Shown here: one piece after another, positions 18,085-27,298 of the stretch
How positions within the stretch are numbered: the stretch's first letter is position 1
Layout of the letters: each line of letters starts with the position of its first letter
Assembly (NCBI RefSeq): GCF_002157225.2
Contig: NZ_CP020038.1
Coordinates: 3,874,501 to 3,938,500 of the forward strand
Length of the DNA: 64,000 nucleotides
Direction of reading: 5' to 3'
Source: Agarilytica rhodophyticola
Lineage (GTDB): Bacteria > Pseudomonadota > Gammaproteobacteria > Pseudomonadales > Cellvibrionaceae
Notes under the pieces: generated by a model
Database searches by the model: none
Seen by the model: the letters and a program-made list of their open reading frames with translations, nothing else
What the model was told of the DNA's origin: nothing
Made by a program: the position numbers and the translations under genes

Positions 18085-18835
18085 TATGCCTTACCCAGTG
18101 ACGAATATAACGCTCCCACATGTAAACAGGCTGCTCACATGAAGGATGGTTTACGCTAAAACCTTCACGGTTACCGATTTGATGCAAGACAAGACCGTTA
18201 CCCACATAGACACCCGCGTGATTAATGGTATTTGAACGAATTTGTGCAAGAAAACAATCCCCTTCTTGCACTTCACCTGCATCAATGCACTCAAAGCCCT
18301 GCGACTCAAAGTTTTTTTGGTATAGATTATAAGAATCATCGAGCCACCACTCCCAATCGCGGGGAAACTCATCGAGCACGATATCTTTTTTCGCTCTAAA
18401 GTAATCACGGATAAGGGAATAACAATCAAAAATTCCATGTTGAAAAGGCCGTCCTTTTAACGGTGCAACCTCTAATGTATCCCCCCAAAAAAACGGCTCA
18501 TATGCGTGGCCTTTTTCTACATAAACAATGCCCCATGGAACACTCATAGCAATTTGTGATCGCATATCACCAGCACTTGGGTAATAAGGGCCATCAGGAT
18601 GCGAATGAATCACCGCTTCAATTTTATTCTTATACTTTGCAATAATATCGCGTGAAATATGGAAATTATTACTTTTATCTTTCGCCACATTACGTAAAGA
18701 CATGTATTTATTATCAACCACAATGCCGCATGACTCTTCAGGATAGACACTACGCGCATGAGCCATTGCATCAGCAGCGACATCACTATTAAACGGTGAT
18801 CGATTAAACTGCTTGACCATATCTTTAATACTCAT
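18077..18835 (-). CDS. K: Tail tip assembly peptidase K (JAMM + NlpC/P60)
   Basis: 252 residues with two enzyme domains. The N-terminal JAMM/MPN metallopeptidase has Glu34 and HSHP at 77-80, then S87 and D90. The C-terminal NlpC/P60 domain has Cys138 (FDCYS), His206 (NHAGVYV) and a third polar residue near 218. In lambda gpK this pair acts in tip maturation and possibly local peptidoglycan cleavage on DNA entry. All catalytic residues I expect are present. Confidence 0.93.
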   Translation of the reverse strand: MSIKDMVKQFNRSPFNSDVAADAMAHARSVYPEESCGIVVDNKYMSLRNVAKDKSNNFHISRDIIAKYKNKIEAVIHSHPDGPYYPSAGDMRSQIAMSVPWGIVYVEKGHAYEPFFWGDTLEVAPLKGRPFQHGIFDCYSLIRDYFRAKKDIVLDEFPRDWEWWLDDSYNLYQKNFESQGFECIDAGEVQEGDCFLAQIRSNTINHAGVYVGNGLVLHQIGNREGFSVNHPSCEQPVYMWERYIRHWVRHIA

Positions 18836-19548
18836 TACACCCTATCCCTAATTCGTGCAGCTCCCGGAAATCCCCGAAAAGGCAGCACAGCATTTGAACC
18901 AAAACGAAGCCGACACGCGCCAAGATTTAATGCACATTTGTCATTCGCGCTATTGGTCGCATTATTCTGTAAATCAAAAGACGATGAACCAACATAAGGG
19001 CACGTTGCTTTTGTATAATCAAAACTACCATTAACAAAACGTCGATATCGATGCGTACACGCATCCCGTAATATTTGTCGACGTGGAAGCTTTACTCCCC
19101 GTACATCAAAGAGCGCTGCCAATCGCCACACAATGCGCTCATTATCCATTGACACCAACTGATCAATAGAAAATATTTCTTCCGGAAAAGTCGCCGTAGG
19201 GTCGGGGTTACTCCCATCATCTAAAAACTGTTCAAATGTTTTAATAATCGTGAGTCGCGAACCGACTAAATTGTCACTCCCCAAAATGGCCGCCACAAAG
19301 TCGCTACCCACATTACTAACAGTTAAAGAAGGCGTAGGTATCGCACCTCGCCCAGACCATGACAGTCCATTAATTTCAGCGGGAAACGGCACATACGCTC
19401 GATTGTTAAACTGAACAAATTCACCGTTTAACGGCCCAGGTGTAAAGTACGTAATACTCCCACCGATACTGGAAGCATCCAGCACAAATAAAGTCACGAC
19501 AGCGCCGTAATACGACTGCTGAGCCGTACTTGCTATAATATCCGGCAT
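18835..19548 (-). CDS. L: Minor tail protein L (Fe-S tail tip protein)
   Basis: 237 residues from the ATG at 19548. A longer frame starts upstream but reads through the M gene. The C-terminal third carries four cysteines (ACTHRYR, TCPYVG, KCALNLGAC) in the arrangement that holds an iron-sulfur cluster in lambda gpL. It joins the tail tip between M and K. The start has AGGT upstream. Confidence 0.88.
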   Translation of the reverse strand: MPDIIASTAQQSYYGAVVTLFVLDASSIGGSITYFTPGPLNGEFVQFNNRAYVPFPAEINGLSWSGRGAIPTPSLTVSNVGSDFVAAILGSDNLVGSRLTIIKTFEQFLDDGSNPDPTATFPEEIFSIDQLVSMDNERIVWRLAALFDVRGVKLPRRQILRDACTHRYRRFVNGSFDYTKATCPYVGSSSFDLQNNATNSANDKCALNLGACRLRFGSNAVLPFRGFPGAARIRDRV

Positions 19549-19562
19549 TGTTTTACCTAAGT

Positions 19563-19904
19563 TTAAAGATCGTAGACGCGCTGAAAAGTCGCTGATAAGG
19601 AATAATACAATTGTCCTATTTGTCGAGGGCCAGTGTATCGAGAGCATGTATACAGCGCTTGAGGCTGATGTGGCGGCGTCCAAAAAAAGGAATCAACACC
19701 ATTTAAAGAATCTATAAAATTAACAATAACCAAGATATCTGCTAGCGGCCTTTCAAAAAGGGGCTGCCACGTTTCATTCACATTGTTAATGCCATCTTTG
19801 CCACGCTGCGAATAACCATCACCAAAAGACGCCTCATGCGTGCGAAACAACCTTTGAGGCTGCAAACCAAATTTAGGCAAATAATTAGGAAATATCTGAG
19901 GCAT
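19563..19904 (-). CDS. M: Minor tail protein M
   Basis: 113 residues of the phage minor tail protein family (N-terminal FGLQPQRLFRTHEASFGDGYSQR, later FFWTPPH). It closes the tail tube at the tip complex. Sits between tape measure and L exactly as in lambda. Confidence 0.9.
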   Translation of the reverse strand: MPQIFPNYLPKFGLQPQRLFRTHEASFGDGYSQRGKDGINNVNETWQPLFERPLADILVIVNFIDSLNGVDSFFWTPPHQPQALYTCSRYTGPRQIGQLYYSLSATFQRVYDL

Positions 19905-19906
19905 GA

Positions 19907-22099
19907 TTACACCATATAAGTTTTATCAAGCAGCCCACCTGGCGCACTTTGAATAAGCATTTCATCTCGCGTGATTTCTCGTATTTTTTGGTCAATCGTC
20001 ACCACAGTTTTACCATTTTGTTGAGAGTAGGAAATATCGTTTTGGACACCAGGCGCCTCATTGACAATCACCGTCACATCGCCCTGCTGACGCCCCGCAT
20101 TATTATCATCAAGAAATGACGTTAAATCTTGGTTTTGCCGAGGGCTTAATACGCGCTCGCCCTTATCAAGCAGGTACGTTGATTCTTTGGGCACATTGTC
20201 TAAACCACCATGAGCGATACCCGCAACATCTGCCGCATAGGCACCACCCAAGGCAATAACCGAACCTGCCGCCGCCGCTCCCAAGAAAGGGCCAACATAA
20301 GGAATACTGGCAAGCGCACTGTAAGCGCCCATGGCAGCATCACGAGTATTGATAGCAATCCGTTTCAGAGAATCTCTTTTTTCTTTATCGAGCAATACTG
20401 TGCCCAGCTGGATCGCTGCACGCACTCGCTGTGCTTCTTTTGTTGTGACGCCATCATAGTAGCGATCAGCAATTGAAAGCAGCACACCAAAACCTTTAGT
20501 AGCGATTTGGCGGCGTTCGGCGTCGGCTTCGCGCTCAAGCTTTAACGAGATTTCCTTGTAACGCTCTTCGCTTAAAATTCGCTGCTCTAACGCATTGTCT
20601 AGCATTTCCTGACGCCGTTCATGAGCAGCTAAAATACGCTCCTCTTCCGTCATTAATTGCTCTTCAAGAAGTGCGACATTTTGGGCTAAGCTATCGCGCC
20701 CGCGCTGATCTTCATCAATGCGCCTAATTTCTTCCGCCGCATTTTCACGTAACTCGATTTCTTTAGCTGTCATCTCATCAAGTCGTTGCTGCTGAGATAC
20801 CAACTTATCAATTTGGTTTTTATCCAACCCCTCAATTAAACCATTTTCCAAATCGTACCGAAGCTGCGCGGCTTTCGATGTCTCCCCAAATAGATCAATT
20901 TGACGCTTAAGCGACGCTTCTATTTTTTCAAACTCCGGCGGCACAACATCAGGGACAGATATTTCATCAGGAGCGTTATTTATAGGAGCTGCGCTTGCAC
21001 CGAGCGGAACATCAATTGGCCCGCCTTCGTCATTCTTACGATTCAGCGCCCCCAATTCTTTTGATAATTTAATTCTTTCTTCGAGAGATGCAATTTCCTC
21101 TCGCAACCGTTTTTTTGCACGACCAAATATATCAGTCGCTTGGCCGCTTTCAATCTGCTGTAATTTAAATTGCGCAACCTCAAGAGCAGTATTTAAGCGT
21201 TCAAGATCTCCCAGTGCAGGGCCATGAATAGCAGCAGCTATAGACTCACCGAGTGAATTAACACTATTAATCGTAACAGCGATCGCTTTAGCAGCTTTCC
21301 CCATTCCCTGTATGATTGCAGAGGTTAGGATACCCGCCGCTTTTACCGTCTCAGGATCTCTTAATGCTGCAGTCAATGATTCGATATCATCAACAACACC
21401 ACCCAAGTTATCCGCAGCCAATAAACTAGCCGCAGCATTCGACAATCCCTCAAGCGCACCACCAAAATCGTTACGAGCCGCACGGGCAGACCCACCAAAT
21501 TGCACTTCCAACTCTTTTAAAATAACACGCTGAGCAGCAGCCAAGTTACCCGACTCAATGAGCGCAGCAATCATTGCCTTTTGATCTTCGGAAAACTGTA
21601 TACCCGCGTCCGCCAATGCGCTTAAGTTAGTGATTGGATCATTGAGCGCTTTACCCAACTGGATAACCGCACCTTTTAAATCACCATCAAAGCGCACTGC
21701 CAAATCGGCCGCCACTTCAGTGGTACGAATAAACTCATCACCTGTTATTTGAGTGAAAGTAATTAGCTGAGATTGCGCCTTAATAATATCAGCAGATGCA
21801 AAAGTACTAACATCCTGCAGATTCTCAGCACTTTGAACAATTTCGTCATAAGATAATTTAACCGCATTATTTGTTGTGATAAGCCCCTGTCGAAGTTGAC
21901 CAAGAGCTCGCTGTTCAATACGCGTAGCTTCGACGATTTCATCGGCCAAGCTGATTGCCCCGAATGTTGCAATCGCCCCGCCTACTACTGCCGTAACACG
22001 ACGCCCCCAACTTTCTACATCACGTTCATTCTCTTGAAGGTCGCGCCGCATACCGGCAGTATCAGCCCGCAACTCTGTGACTAATCGATCTCGTTCCAT
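19907..22099 (-). CDS. H: Tail tape measure protein H
   Basis: 730 residues, largely helical. The N-terminus has the tape-measure pattern (RLVTELRADTAGMRRDL, then the hydrophobic VTAVVGGAIATFGAISL), a conserved region (ASADIIKAQSQLITFTQITG), long charged coiled coils (390-560) and a C-terminal hydrophobic patch near 600-640. It sets tail length. By the usual 1.5 angstrom per residue the tail would be about 110 nm, which is an estimate. Confidence 0.93.
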   Translation of the reverse strand: MERDRLVTELRADTAGMRRDLQENERDVESWGRRVTAVVGGAIATFGAISLADEIVEATRIEQRALGQLRQGLITTNNAVKLSYDEIVQSAENLQDVSTFASADIIKAQSQLITFTQITGDEFIRTTEVAADLAVRFDGDLKGAVIQLGKALNDPITNLSALADAGIQFSEDQKAMIAALIESGNLAAAQRVILKELEVQFGGSARAARNDFGGALEGLSNAAASLLAADNLGGVVDDIESLTAALRDPETVKAAGILTSAIIQGMGKAAKAIAVTINSVNSLGESIAAAIHGPALGDLERLNTALEVAQFKLQQIESGQATDIFGRAKKRLREEIASLEERIKLSKELGALNRKNDEGGPIDVPLGASAAPINNAPDEISVPDVVPPEFEKIEASLKRQIDLFGETSKAAQLRYDLENGLIEGLDKNQIDKLVSQQQRLDEMTAKEIELRENAAEEIRRIDEDQRGRDSLAQNVALLEEQLMTEEERILAAHERRQEMLDNALEQRILSEERYKEISLKLEREADAERRQIATKGFGVLLSIADRYYDGVTTKEAQRVRAAIQLGTVLLDKEKRDSLKRIAINTRDAAMGAYSALASIPYVGPFLGAAAAGSVIALGGAYAADVAGIAHGGLDNVPKESTYLLDKGERVLSPRQNQDLTSFLDDNNAGRQQGDVTVIVNEAPGVQNDISYSQQNGKTVVTIDQKIREITRDEMLIQSAPGGLLDKTYMV

Positions 22100-22101
22100 A
22101 A

Positions 22102-22521
22102 CTAATTCATCACCGCCTTCATGTTGGCAATAAGTATTTTTTCATATTGATGTTTTTGAGCATCATTTAATGATGCGTATTGCGCATCAGTCAGCGCACA
22201 CCGGTTTAAATAGTCCGTCTTATCGTCATCATCCAATTCGAAAAACTCATCATCCGACAATGAACCAGTATTAAATGGATCACCAAATTTAAAAGACTCT
22301 AGCGTTATATTACTTTTGAGTTTTACCAAGCACTTGCAAACCTGCATGGCGGTTTTGCTGAAAAGATTATCCAAACCGCCATAGTCCCATGGCGACTGAT
22401 TGTAGATTTCATTCCAGTAAGGTAATTCCCATTGCGGGACACGCTGCCCAACTTCAGAGATTGGACAACCAAACAATATAGCAAGACGCGTTTTAAGAAA
22501 TAACTGGCGGTCTTTTCTTAG
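22102..22521 (-). CDS. GT: Tail assembly chaperone T domain, made as G-T by -1 frameshift
   Basis: A frame with no stop from 22521 to 22102 (139 codons) that lies -1 to the G gene. A TTG at 22476 could start a shorter version. Read from the slippery site, the frame gives LRKDRQLFLKTRLAILFGCP then a segment rich in Trp and Asp/Glu, which is the T-domain pattern. In lambda the T domain binds tail-tube subunits while G coats the tape measure. The predicted G-T fusion is about 250 residues. Confidence 0.8.
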   Translation of the reverse strand, partial: LRKDRQLFLKTRLAILFGCPISEVGQRVPQWELPYWNEIYNQSPWDYGGLDNLFSKTAMQVCKCLVKLKSNITLESFKFGDPFNTGSLSDDEFFELDDDDKTDYLNRCALTDAQYASLNDAQKHQYEKILIANMKAVMN

Positions 22522-22853
22522 TTTTTTTTTGCTTCCTTGCCCGTGTTACCTCCGTACCCGTTTATTTCAATACCTTTACTATAAATAGCAAGCACCTGAG
22601 ACGCCCCCAAAGCCGACTTGACTAATTCAAGATCTTCCTGCGTGTGCAAATAACCTTGAGGATTCATAAAATATAAAGCCGCCGTAAGTACATCCTCATT
22701 ACTCACCCTAAGCCCATTGTCATCATCTTTCATAATCGGAAGAATGACAGTCTCCCAATACTGAAGCGTAAAGCGATAAACTTTGACTTTTTCCGCAACA
22801 CCGTCAATATCACACTCAACGGGATCAAGTTTAATATTCTGTAGAAACTCCAT
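22518..22853 (-). CDS. G: Tail assembly chaperone G
   Basis: 111 residues from the ATG at 22853 (AAGGAG nine bases upstream; an ATG six bases earlier is too close to it). Core pattern DPVECDIDGVAEKVKVYRFTLQYWETVIL. It binds and extends the tape measure during tail assembly. The gene ends GCA AAA AAA AAC TAA: nine A residues then C and a stop, which is an efficient -1 slip site into the T frame. Confidence 0.85.
   Translation of the reverse strand: MEFLQNIKLDPVECDIDGVAEKVKVYRFTLQYWETVILPIMKDDDNGLRVSNEDVLTAALYFMNPQGYLHTQEDLELVKSALGASQVLAIYSKGIEINGYGGNTGKEAKKN
22521..22530 (-). promoter_or_regulatory. Programmed -1 ribosomal frameshift site
   Basis: Nine A then C on the minus strand gives the heptamer A AAA AAC in the G frame, immediately before the G stop codon. 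A -1 slip continues as CTA AGA AAA GAC into the open T frame. Confidence 0.8.
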
Positions 22854-22870
22854 GATCATTAACTCCTTAA

Positions 22871-23320
22871 TTATGGTGTCGCTGGCGGCGCGGGGATTTC
22901 TTCCCACGTCGTGCGGCCCGACTGTTTTGCAAATATCAGCATTTGCAGTTGGGTGCTACCATCGGGGGCCTCCATCATCTGACCTAGTAAAGCGACGTTA
23001 AACGTGGCGCGATCCCCGCTGCGGTAATCGACACGCATATTAATATTAGTGCGATCATTCACTAATTCTAGAAAACGTGCGTATTCTGGAACCCCTGGTG
23101 TTTGGTTAAAGTTAAGCTGCTTATCGGGCGGAGTATCAAGACCCGCAATATACTCCCGCACCGTTGACAGAATGGGTGTGACTTCCACCGTTTCACCTTG
23201 CTCACCGACCTGGCCAATGTTTAATGCATTAGGTAACAATACCCAGACATCTGGCGTTAATGGGTCTTCATAATACAAACGAGACCCTGCCCCCAGCGTG
23301 GGCACACTTTGATATGGCAT
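22871..23320 (-). CDS. V: Major tail tube protein V
   Basis: 149 residues, beta-rich, with the pattern LGAGSRLYYEDPLTPDVWVLLPNALNIGQVGEQGETVEVTPI region near the N-terminus, as in lambda-type tail tube proteins. It forms hexameric rings of the tail tube. It lacks the extra C-terminal Ig-like domain of lambda gpV, so it is shorter. Confidence 0.87.
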   Translation of the reverse strand: MPYQSVPTLGAGSRLYYEDPLTPDVWVLLPNALNIGQVGEQGETVEVTPILSTVREYIAGLDTPPDKQLNFNQTPGVPEYARFLELVNDRTNINMRVDYRSGDRATFNVALLGQMMEAPDGSTQLQMLIFAKQSGRTTWEEIPAPPATP

Positions 23321-23332
23321 AATTAAACCTCT

Positions 23333-23719
23333 TTATTTTCCTACGTAAGAAATATTAAACTTTAAATATAAACTTGAATGTTCTGGTGCATCATCACTGC
23401 CGTATTCAAACCCTACCTCAGTAATACCCATCACCAAACCATCCAATGTGTTTTCATGTAATAAGTTACTAGCGAAGGATGACCACACGTCTAAATCGTC
23501 ATCAGTATCAAGATCTTTTCGATGGAAACCAATAATAAATATGGCATTGCTTGAAGCAAAAACACCTTGATAATCAAGATCGCCAGAATCAAAAAAACAT
23601 GTAATTGCCGCTTCGTCGTTTGACATATCGGGCATACGCTCTAGATAAACTGGCTCATCATAATGATTACTCAGTAATTCACCGATGGCCCGCCGTATTA
23701 CGATTCGCTGCTTAGACAC
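23333..23719 (-). CDS. U: Tail terminator protein U
   Basis: 128 residues placed between Z and V, with IRRAIGELLSNHYDEPVYLERMPD and a C-terminal strand (SSLYLKFNISYVGK). The gpU family caps the tail tube and joins it to the head. Assigned from size, pattern and exact synteny. Confidence 0.75.
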   Translation of the reverse strand: MSKQRIVIRRAIGELLSNHYDEPVYLERMPDMSNDEAAITCFFDSGDLDYQGVFASSNAIFIIGFHRKDLDTDDDLDVWSSFASNLLHENTLDGLVMGITEVGFEYGSDDAPEHSSLYLKFNISYVGK

Positions 23720-24283
23720 TTATGTCCTCCCGTTCGCCCGCTCGATTCTAAAATTAAGTTCTTGAGATAACAGCCTTGGATAATCACGTTTCATAATGCG
23801 TTTTGACAAAATATCTTGCGCACGACTAAAGCGATCTTTAATTTCAATACCAACAACGTCAATAGGATAACGCTTTTTTCCTTCTCTCTTGAACACTTGG
23901 AATTTACCGCTCTTTCGATGCACGTTAATAAATGCACCATCAAACTGGCGGCCAGCTGCACGCACACCTTTGCGGTTAGTGCCACGCCTGACATTTTTTA
24001 AGATAGTGGCCGTTTTTAATAAACTGATAACCGCCACTTTTCTTGGATATGAATATAATCGTGCGCGGGTCTTTCTTGGTGTTGCACGACTAATGAATGT
24101 TTTTTTTCGGACTACCTTAGCCGGTAGTTTTTTACTTTTAGATACACTGCGAACCACTTGTGTTTGCAACCGCTTAACCGACTTATTTAAAGCAGATGAC
24201 ATCGCACGCGGCACTTGATTTCTGGCTAACTGATTCAAGCGCCGCGTGCGAGCATCAATATCTCGCTGCAGACGATTGTTCAT
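23720..24283 (-). CDS. Z: Minor tail protein Z
   Basis: 187 residues, very basic (many Arg and Lys in the first 110). It starts NNRLQRDIDARTRRLNQLARNQVPRAMSSALN, the pattern of the prophage minor tail Z family, which helps head-tail joining. It overlaps FII by 4 bp. Confidence 0.85.
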   Translation of the reverse strand: MNNRLQRDIDARTRRLNQLARNQVPRAMSSALNKSVKRLQTQVVRSVSKSKKLPAKVVRKKTFISRATPRKTRARLYSYPRKVAVISLLKTATILKNVRRGTNRKGVRAAGRQFDGAFINVHRKSGKFQVFKREGKKRYPIDVVGIEIKDRFSRAQDILSKRIMKRDYPRLLSQELNFRIERANGRT

Positions 24284-24597
24284 GATTTTTCCAAAACAAG
24301 GTACGCTTGAATATCCGTATCATTTTCTAGCACTTTCTTTTTGACACGGTAGCGCCTTTGATCGGGCGCAATAAACACATCGTCTTTTTCACATTGCTCG
24401 ATATCGCGAACAAGAAACGAGCCTAATATCACACGGCTGTAACCACCGCCTGAGTCATTGATGACTTCCATATCATGATCAATAACCGCTGTTGTAGGGA
24501 CAGAGGGACGGCCATCACGATAACGGTACTCCCCCTCATCCCCGCCTAGCAACGAGTTAGCAATCCTTGCTCCCGTTGCAATAAGATCATGAAACAT
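24280..24597 (-). CDS. Head-tail joining protein (FII-like)
   Basis: 105 residues with VILGSFLVRDIEQCEKDDVFIAPDQRRYRVKKK, a small beta-barrel pattern. In the lambda order this slot is FII, the connector between portal complex and tail. Assigned mostly from position and size. Confidence 0.65.
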   Translation of the reverse strand: MFHDLIATGARIANSLLGGDEGEYRYRDGRPSVPTTAVIDHDMEVINDSGGGYSRVILGSFLVRDIEQCEKDDVFIAPDQRRYRVKKKVLENDTDIQAYLVLEKS

Positions 24598-24599
24598 TA

Positions 24600-24956
24600 T
24601 TAGGGCCCTGCAGGCGCTTCACCTGCTGAGCCTGGCAGCAACTTCACATTGACCGTGGTAGCCGCGTCATCAGCTGCAAGAGTGGCAACACCCATTTTGC
24701 TATTAGCCGTAGGCTCATCAACAACAGCCGTGCCGTCCCAGTATACTGAAGCCCACTGGGCAATAGCACTCCCAACACCCGTTCCCTTAGGTAAAATGAA
24801 GACACCCTCGATCACGGCTTCACCTTCCTCACCATCTAAAACCGATGTTTGCGAAACACCGAAAACATTATCACCCAGCTGGACAACACCACCAGAAGAC
24901 ACAGCACCATTAGCGGTGAACGTCAGAACGTCACCGTTTTGAACAAAGTTTTTCAT
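24600..24956 (-). CDS. Capsid decoration / DUF2190-type protein
   Basis: 118 residues with the DUF2190 pattern (FVQNGDVLTFTANGAVSSGGVV, later AIAQWASVYWDG). Members stabilise the capsid surface. It occupies the slot of lambda D/FI, right after the capsid gene. Confidence 0.82.
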   Translation of the reverse strand: MKNFVQNGDVLTFTANGAVSSGGVVQLGDNVFGVSQTSVLDGEEGEAVIEGVFILPKGTGVGSAIAQWASVYWDGTAVVDEPTANSKMGVATLAADDAATTVNVKLLPGSAGEAPAGP

Positions 24957-25012
24957 AAGAAACCTTTAGATTATTTAATAGATATATGAATAAGAGATAC
25001 TAAAGAAGAGAA

Positions 25013-27298
25013 TTAGGGAGCAGCTACACCACTAACTTTAACAACACCACGGTAGTCAATAACACCCGCCGCGAAGTCATGACGCACCTTGATTTTGATA
25101 CCATCAACGTTAAAACCTTCTTGTGTTTCCAGGTATGGCTCCTCCTCTCCTTCTAAATACGAATACTCAAAAGCAGGCGCGTCATTAGGTGATGCAAATA
25201 TATAAAATGGATCATTGTCGACTCCTGCCAACCTCACCTCTTCTATAAGACTTAATGAGTTAGCAAAAACATTCACATCACCGGTAGTGGTAGCTTGCAC
25301 TGCCGACAAGACTTTTTGAGCCTCTGTTAAACGATCAGGCGATACTAGCAAGTATGAGGCAACCACATCTATATAATCACCATCTAAGCCTTTTTGTTTA
25401 GCGAGCGCTTTACGGCCATTATCAATACCAAGCTCTACAGTATCCGCATCAATTAAATTACCATTACTAGCATGGAACATTGCGCGATTATTTTGTTTCA
25501 AGCGCGGATTAGAATTAAGCAATTCATAAAAAACTCTAGATTCGTTACGCGACGCCAAACCACCCAGACCGCTCATAAACTGAGTCAACGCTTTAAGATT
25601 ATCATTAATTAATAATTGGCGACCAAAAGAGAAAGTACGACCAAAAGTTTTGAGCTTATAACTTTCTTCACTTTCTGAAACAGTGCCATCTTTAAATTCA
25701 CCATTCTCACCAACTGGTAGCAATCCCTGACCGTTACCCACCATAACACTATGATTTTCTTTAAAGTCTGTTGAGGACGAACGACGAGCGAACTCCGTAA
25801 ATGTTTTTGGTTTCTCACGATACTTATCCAATAAAACTTTATTAGCAACATCCTCTACAATCGCAGGAAAATCACTGGTAGAACTGAAAGCCGAAGCAAC
25901 CACGTCATTGACACCTTTACCCCGCAAGGATGTGCCACTATACGCCGCCATTTCGCGAACAATATTAAGCATACTCATCCCACGAAACTCTCTAGAGTTA
26001 TCATTATGCTTGTAACGTTCGGGGTTCGCTCTTGCCAACATAGCGGTAGCAACCGCTTTACGTATATCTTGGCAACCCCCCGTTCTAATTGTTCCGCTAG
26101 CGGGTAAATTTTCAGCACTACGCTTAGCTATAATATCAAATGCTTTTGCCCGCGCAGAATCAACACTAATGCCGTTATCAATCCATTGGTTGAGCGTTGC
26201 GTCACTATCACCAAAGTTGGCCTTAGCTGCGATTTCACGTAAACCAGATATTCTCTGCCTTTCAGCAATGACCGCATTTCTACCAGTGCCAGCACTAACG
26301 GCAGAAACAACACTAGCACGCGAAGATAATGCAGAAGCTGAAGATACATTTCTTTCGTCAGTCGCTGCGGTAGGCTCTTCAGTATCCTCACCAGACGCAC
26401 TAACACCCAATTCGGACGCAAGTGCACTGATAACCTCCATTGGCATTTCAGCAGCCCCGGTCAACATATCTGCTGTAACGCCCAGCTCGGAAAGAGCTGC
26501 CGCCGCCTCCTCTACACCCGCATATTTTTCAGCAAGGGCATTAGCGATTAATTGCAATAGCGATGCATCAACGCCATCCGCACTACTTTTTAGTTGAAAC
26601 ATAAATAACTCCTGGTTGTTTAGTGCGGCACCTGCCGCTTTTTTTAGAAAAGTTGAAGGAATAGAAACACCCGGCTTGATTCGCTGACTATCGTATATTC
26701 GGGCTTGCGGAACGTTTTCCATAGGCTCAATCAGGAAATCAGCTAAGCCATAATCGACCGCTTGCTGACCGCGGAAATAATGGTCTTTACCATCAGAAAG
26801 AAGCGCCGCAATTTCTTCGGTCGACTTACCGGTTTTGTCTGCATGTAGCTGAATATAGGAAGGCTCGATAGTATCGAGCTGCATTGCTAAATCACGCAAA
26901 TCATTTGCGTTAAACTGCCCGATAAGATCCGCAAAGTTCGGCTTGTGCATCATCATCATGGCATTACTTGGTATAAACACCTGATCACACGCCATAGCCA
27001 ACGCACACGCCATGCTAGCGGCCAAGCCATCAATGTAACAAATAACTTCCTTGTCAATTGATTTCAAATAGTTATACATCACTAGACCGTCGATGACACT
27101 ACCACCTGGCGAGTTAATTCGAATTTCTATTTTATCGCCACTTAACTCGTCAATTGCTTGAACAACACTAGCCGCATCGAGACCATCAAACCAGTCTCCG
27201 ATAATGCCATAAATAATTAACTGACCTTGCGTATTAATAAATGCAGTGGGTGATAACTGAATAACGCTTTTACCAAACGCTTTAAAAATTTGATGCAT
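25013..27298 (-). CDS. Fused prohead protease, scaffold and major capsid protein
   Basis: 761 residues. Residues 1-210 form a ClpP/S49-like protease with the Ser nucleophile in GLAASMA and the His in MMMHKP. Residues about 233-400 are Ala/Ser/Glu-rich and scaffold-like. Residues 400-761 form a capsid protein of the Mu gpT/HK97-like kind. Such fusions are known in some lambda-like phages and must self-cleave to give mature capsid. An in-frame ATG at 26602 with AGGAG six bases upstream could produce a protease-less scaffold-capsid form of 529 residues. The gene overlaps the portal gene by 17 bp. Confidence 0.92.
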   Translation of the reverse strand: MHQIFKAFGKSVIQLSPTAFINTQGQLIIYGIIGDWFDGLDAASVVQAIDELSGDKIEIRINSPGGSVIDGLVMYNYLKSIDKEVICYIDGLAASMACALAMACDQVFIPSNAMMMMHKPNFADLIGQFNANDLRDLAMQLDTIEPSYIQLHADKTGKSTEEIAALLSDGKDHYFRGQQAVDYGLADFLIEPMENVPQARIYDSQRIKPGVSIPSTFLKKAAGAALNNQELFMFQLKSSADGVDASLLQLIANALAEKYAGVEEAAAALSELGVTADMLTGAAEMPMEVISALASELGVSASGEDTEEPTAATDERNVSSASALSSRASVVSAVSAGTGRNAVIAERQRISGLREIAAKANFGDSDATLNQWIDNGISVDSARAKAFDIIAKRSAENLPASGTIRTGGCQDIRKAVATAMLARANPERYKHNDNSREFRGMSMLNIVREMAAYSGTSLRGKGVNDVVASAFSSTSDFPAIVEDVANKVLLDKYREKPKTFTEFARRSSSTDFKENHSVMVGNGQGLLPVGENGEFKDGTVSESEESYKLKTFGRTFSFGRQLLINDNLKALTQFMSGLGGLASRNESRVFYELLNSNPRLKQNNRAMFHASNGNLIDADTVELGIDNGRKALAKQKGLDGDYIDVVASYLLVSPDRLTEAQKVLSAVQATTTGDVNVFANSLSLIEEVRLAGVDNDPFYIFASPNDAPAFEYSYLEGEEEPYLETQEGFNVDGIKIKVRHDFAAGVIDYRGVVKVSGVAAP
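26600..26613 (-). promoter_or_regulatory. Internal ribosome binding site and start in capsid fusion
   Basis: AGGAG (26613-26609), six-base spacer TTATTT, then ATG (26602-26600) in frame at codon 233. Spacing and strength match a real start. Lambda makes its scaffold Nu3 from a nested in-frame start in C. Confidence 0.6.
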
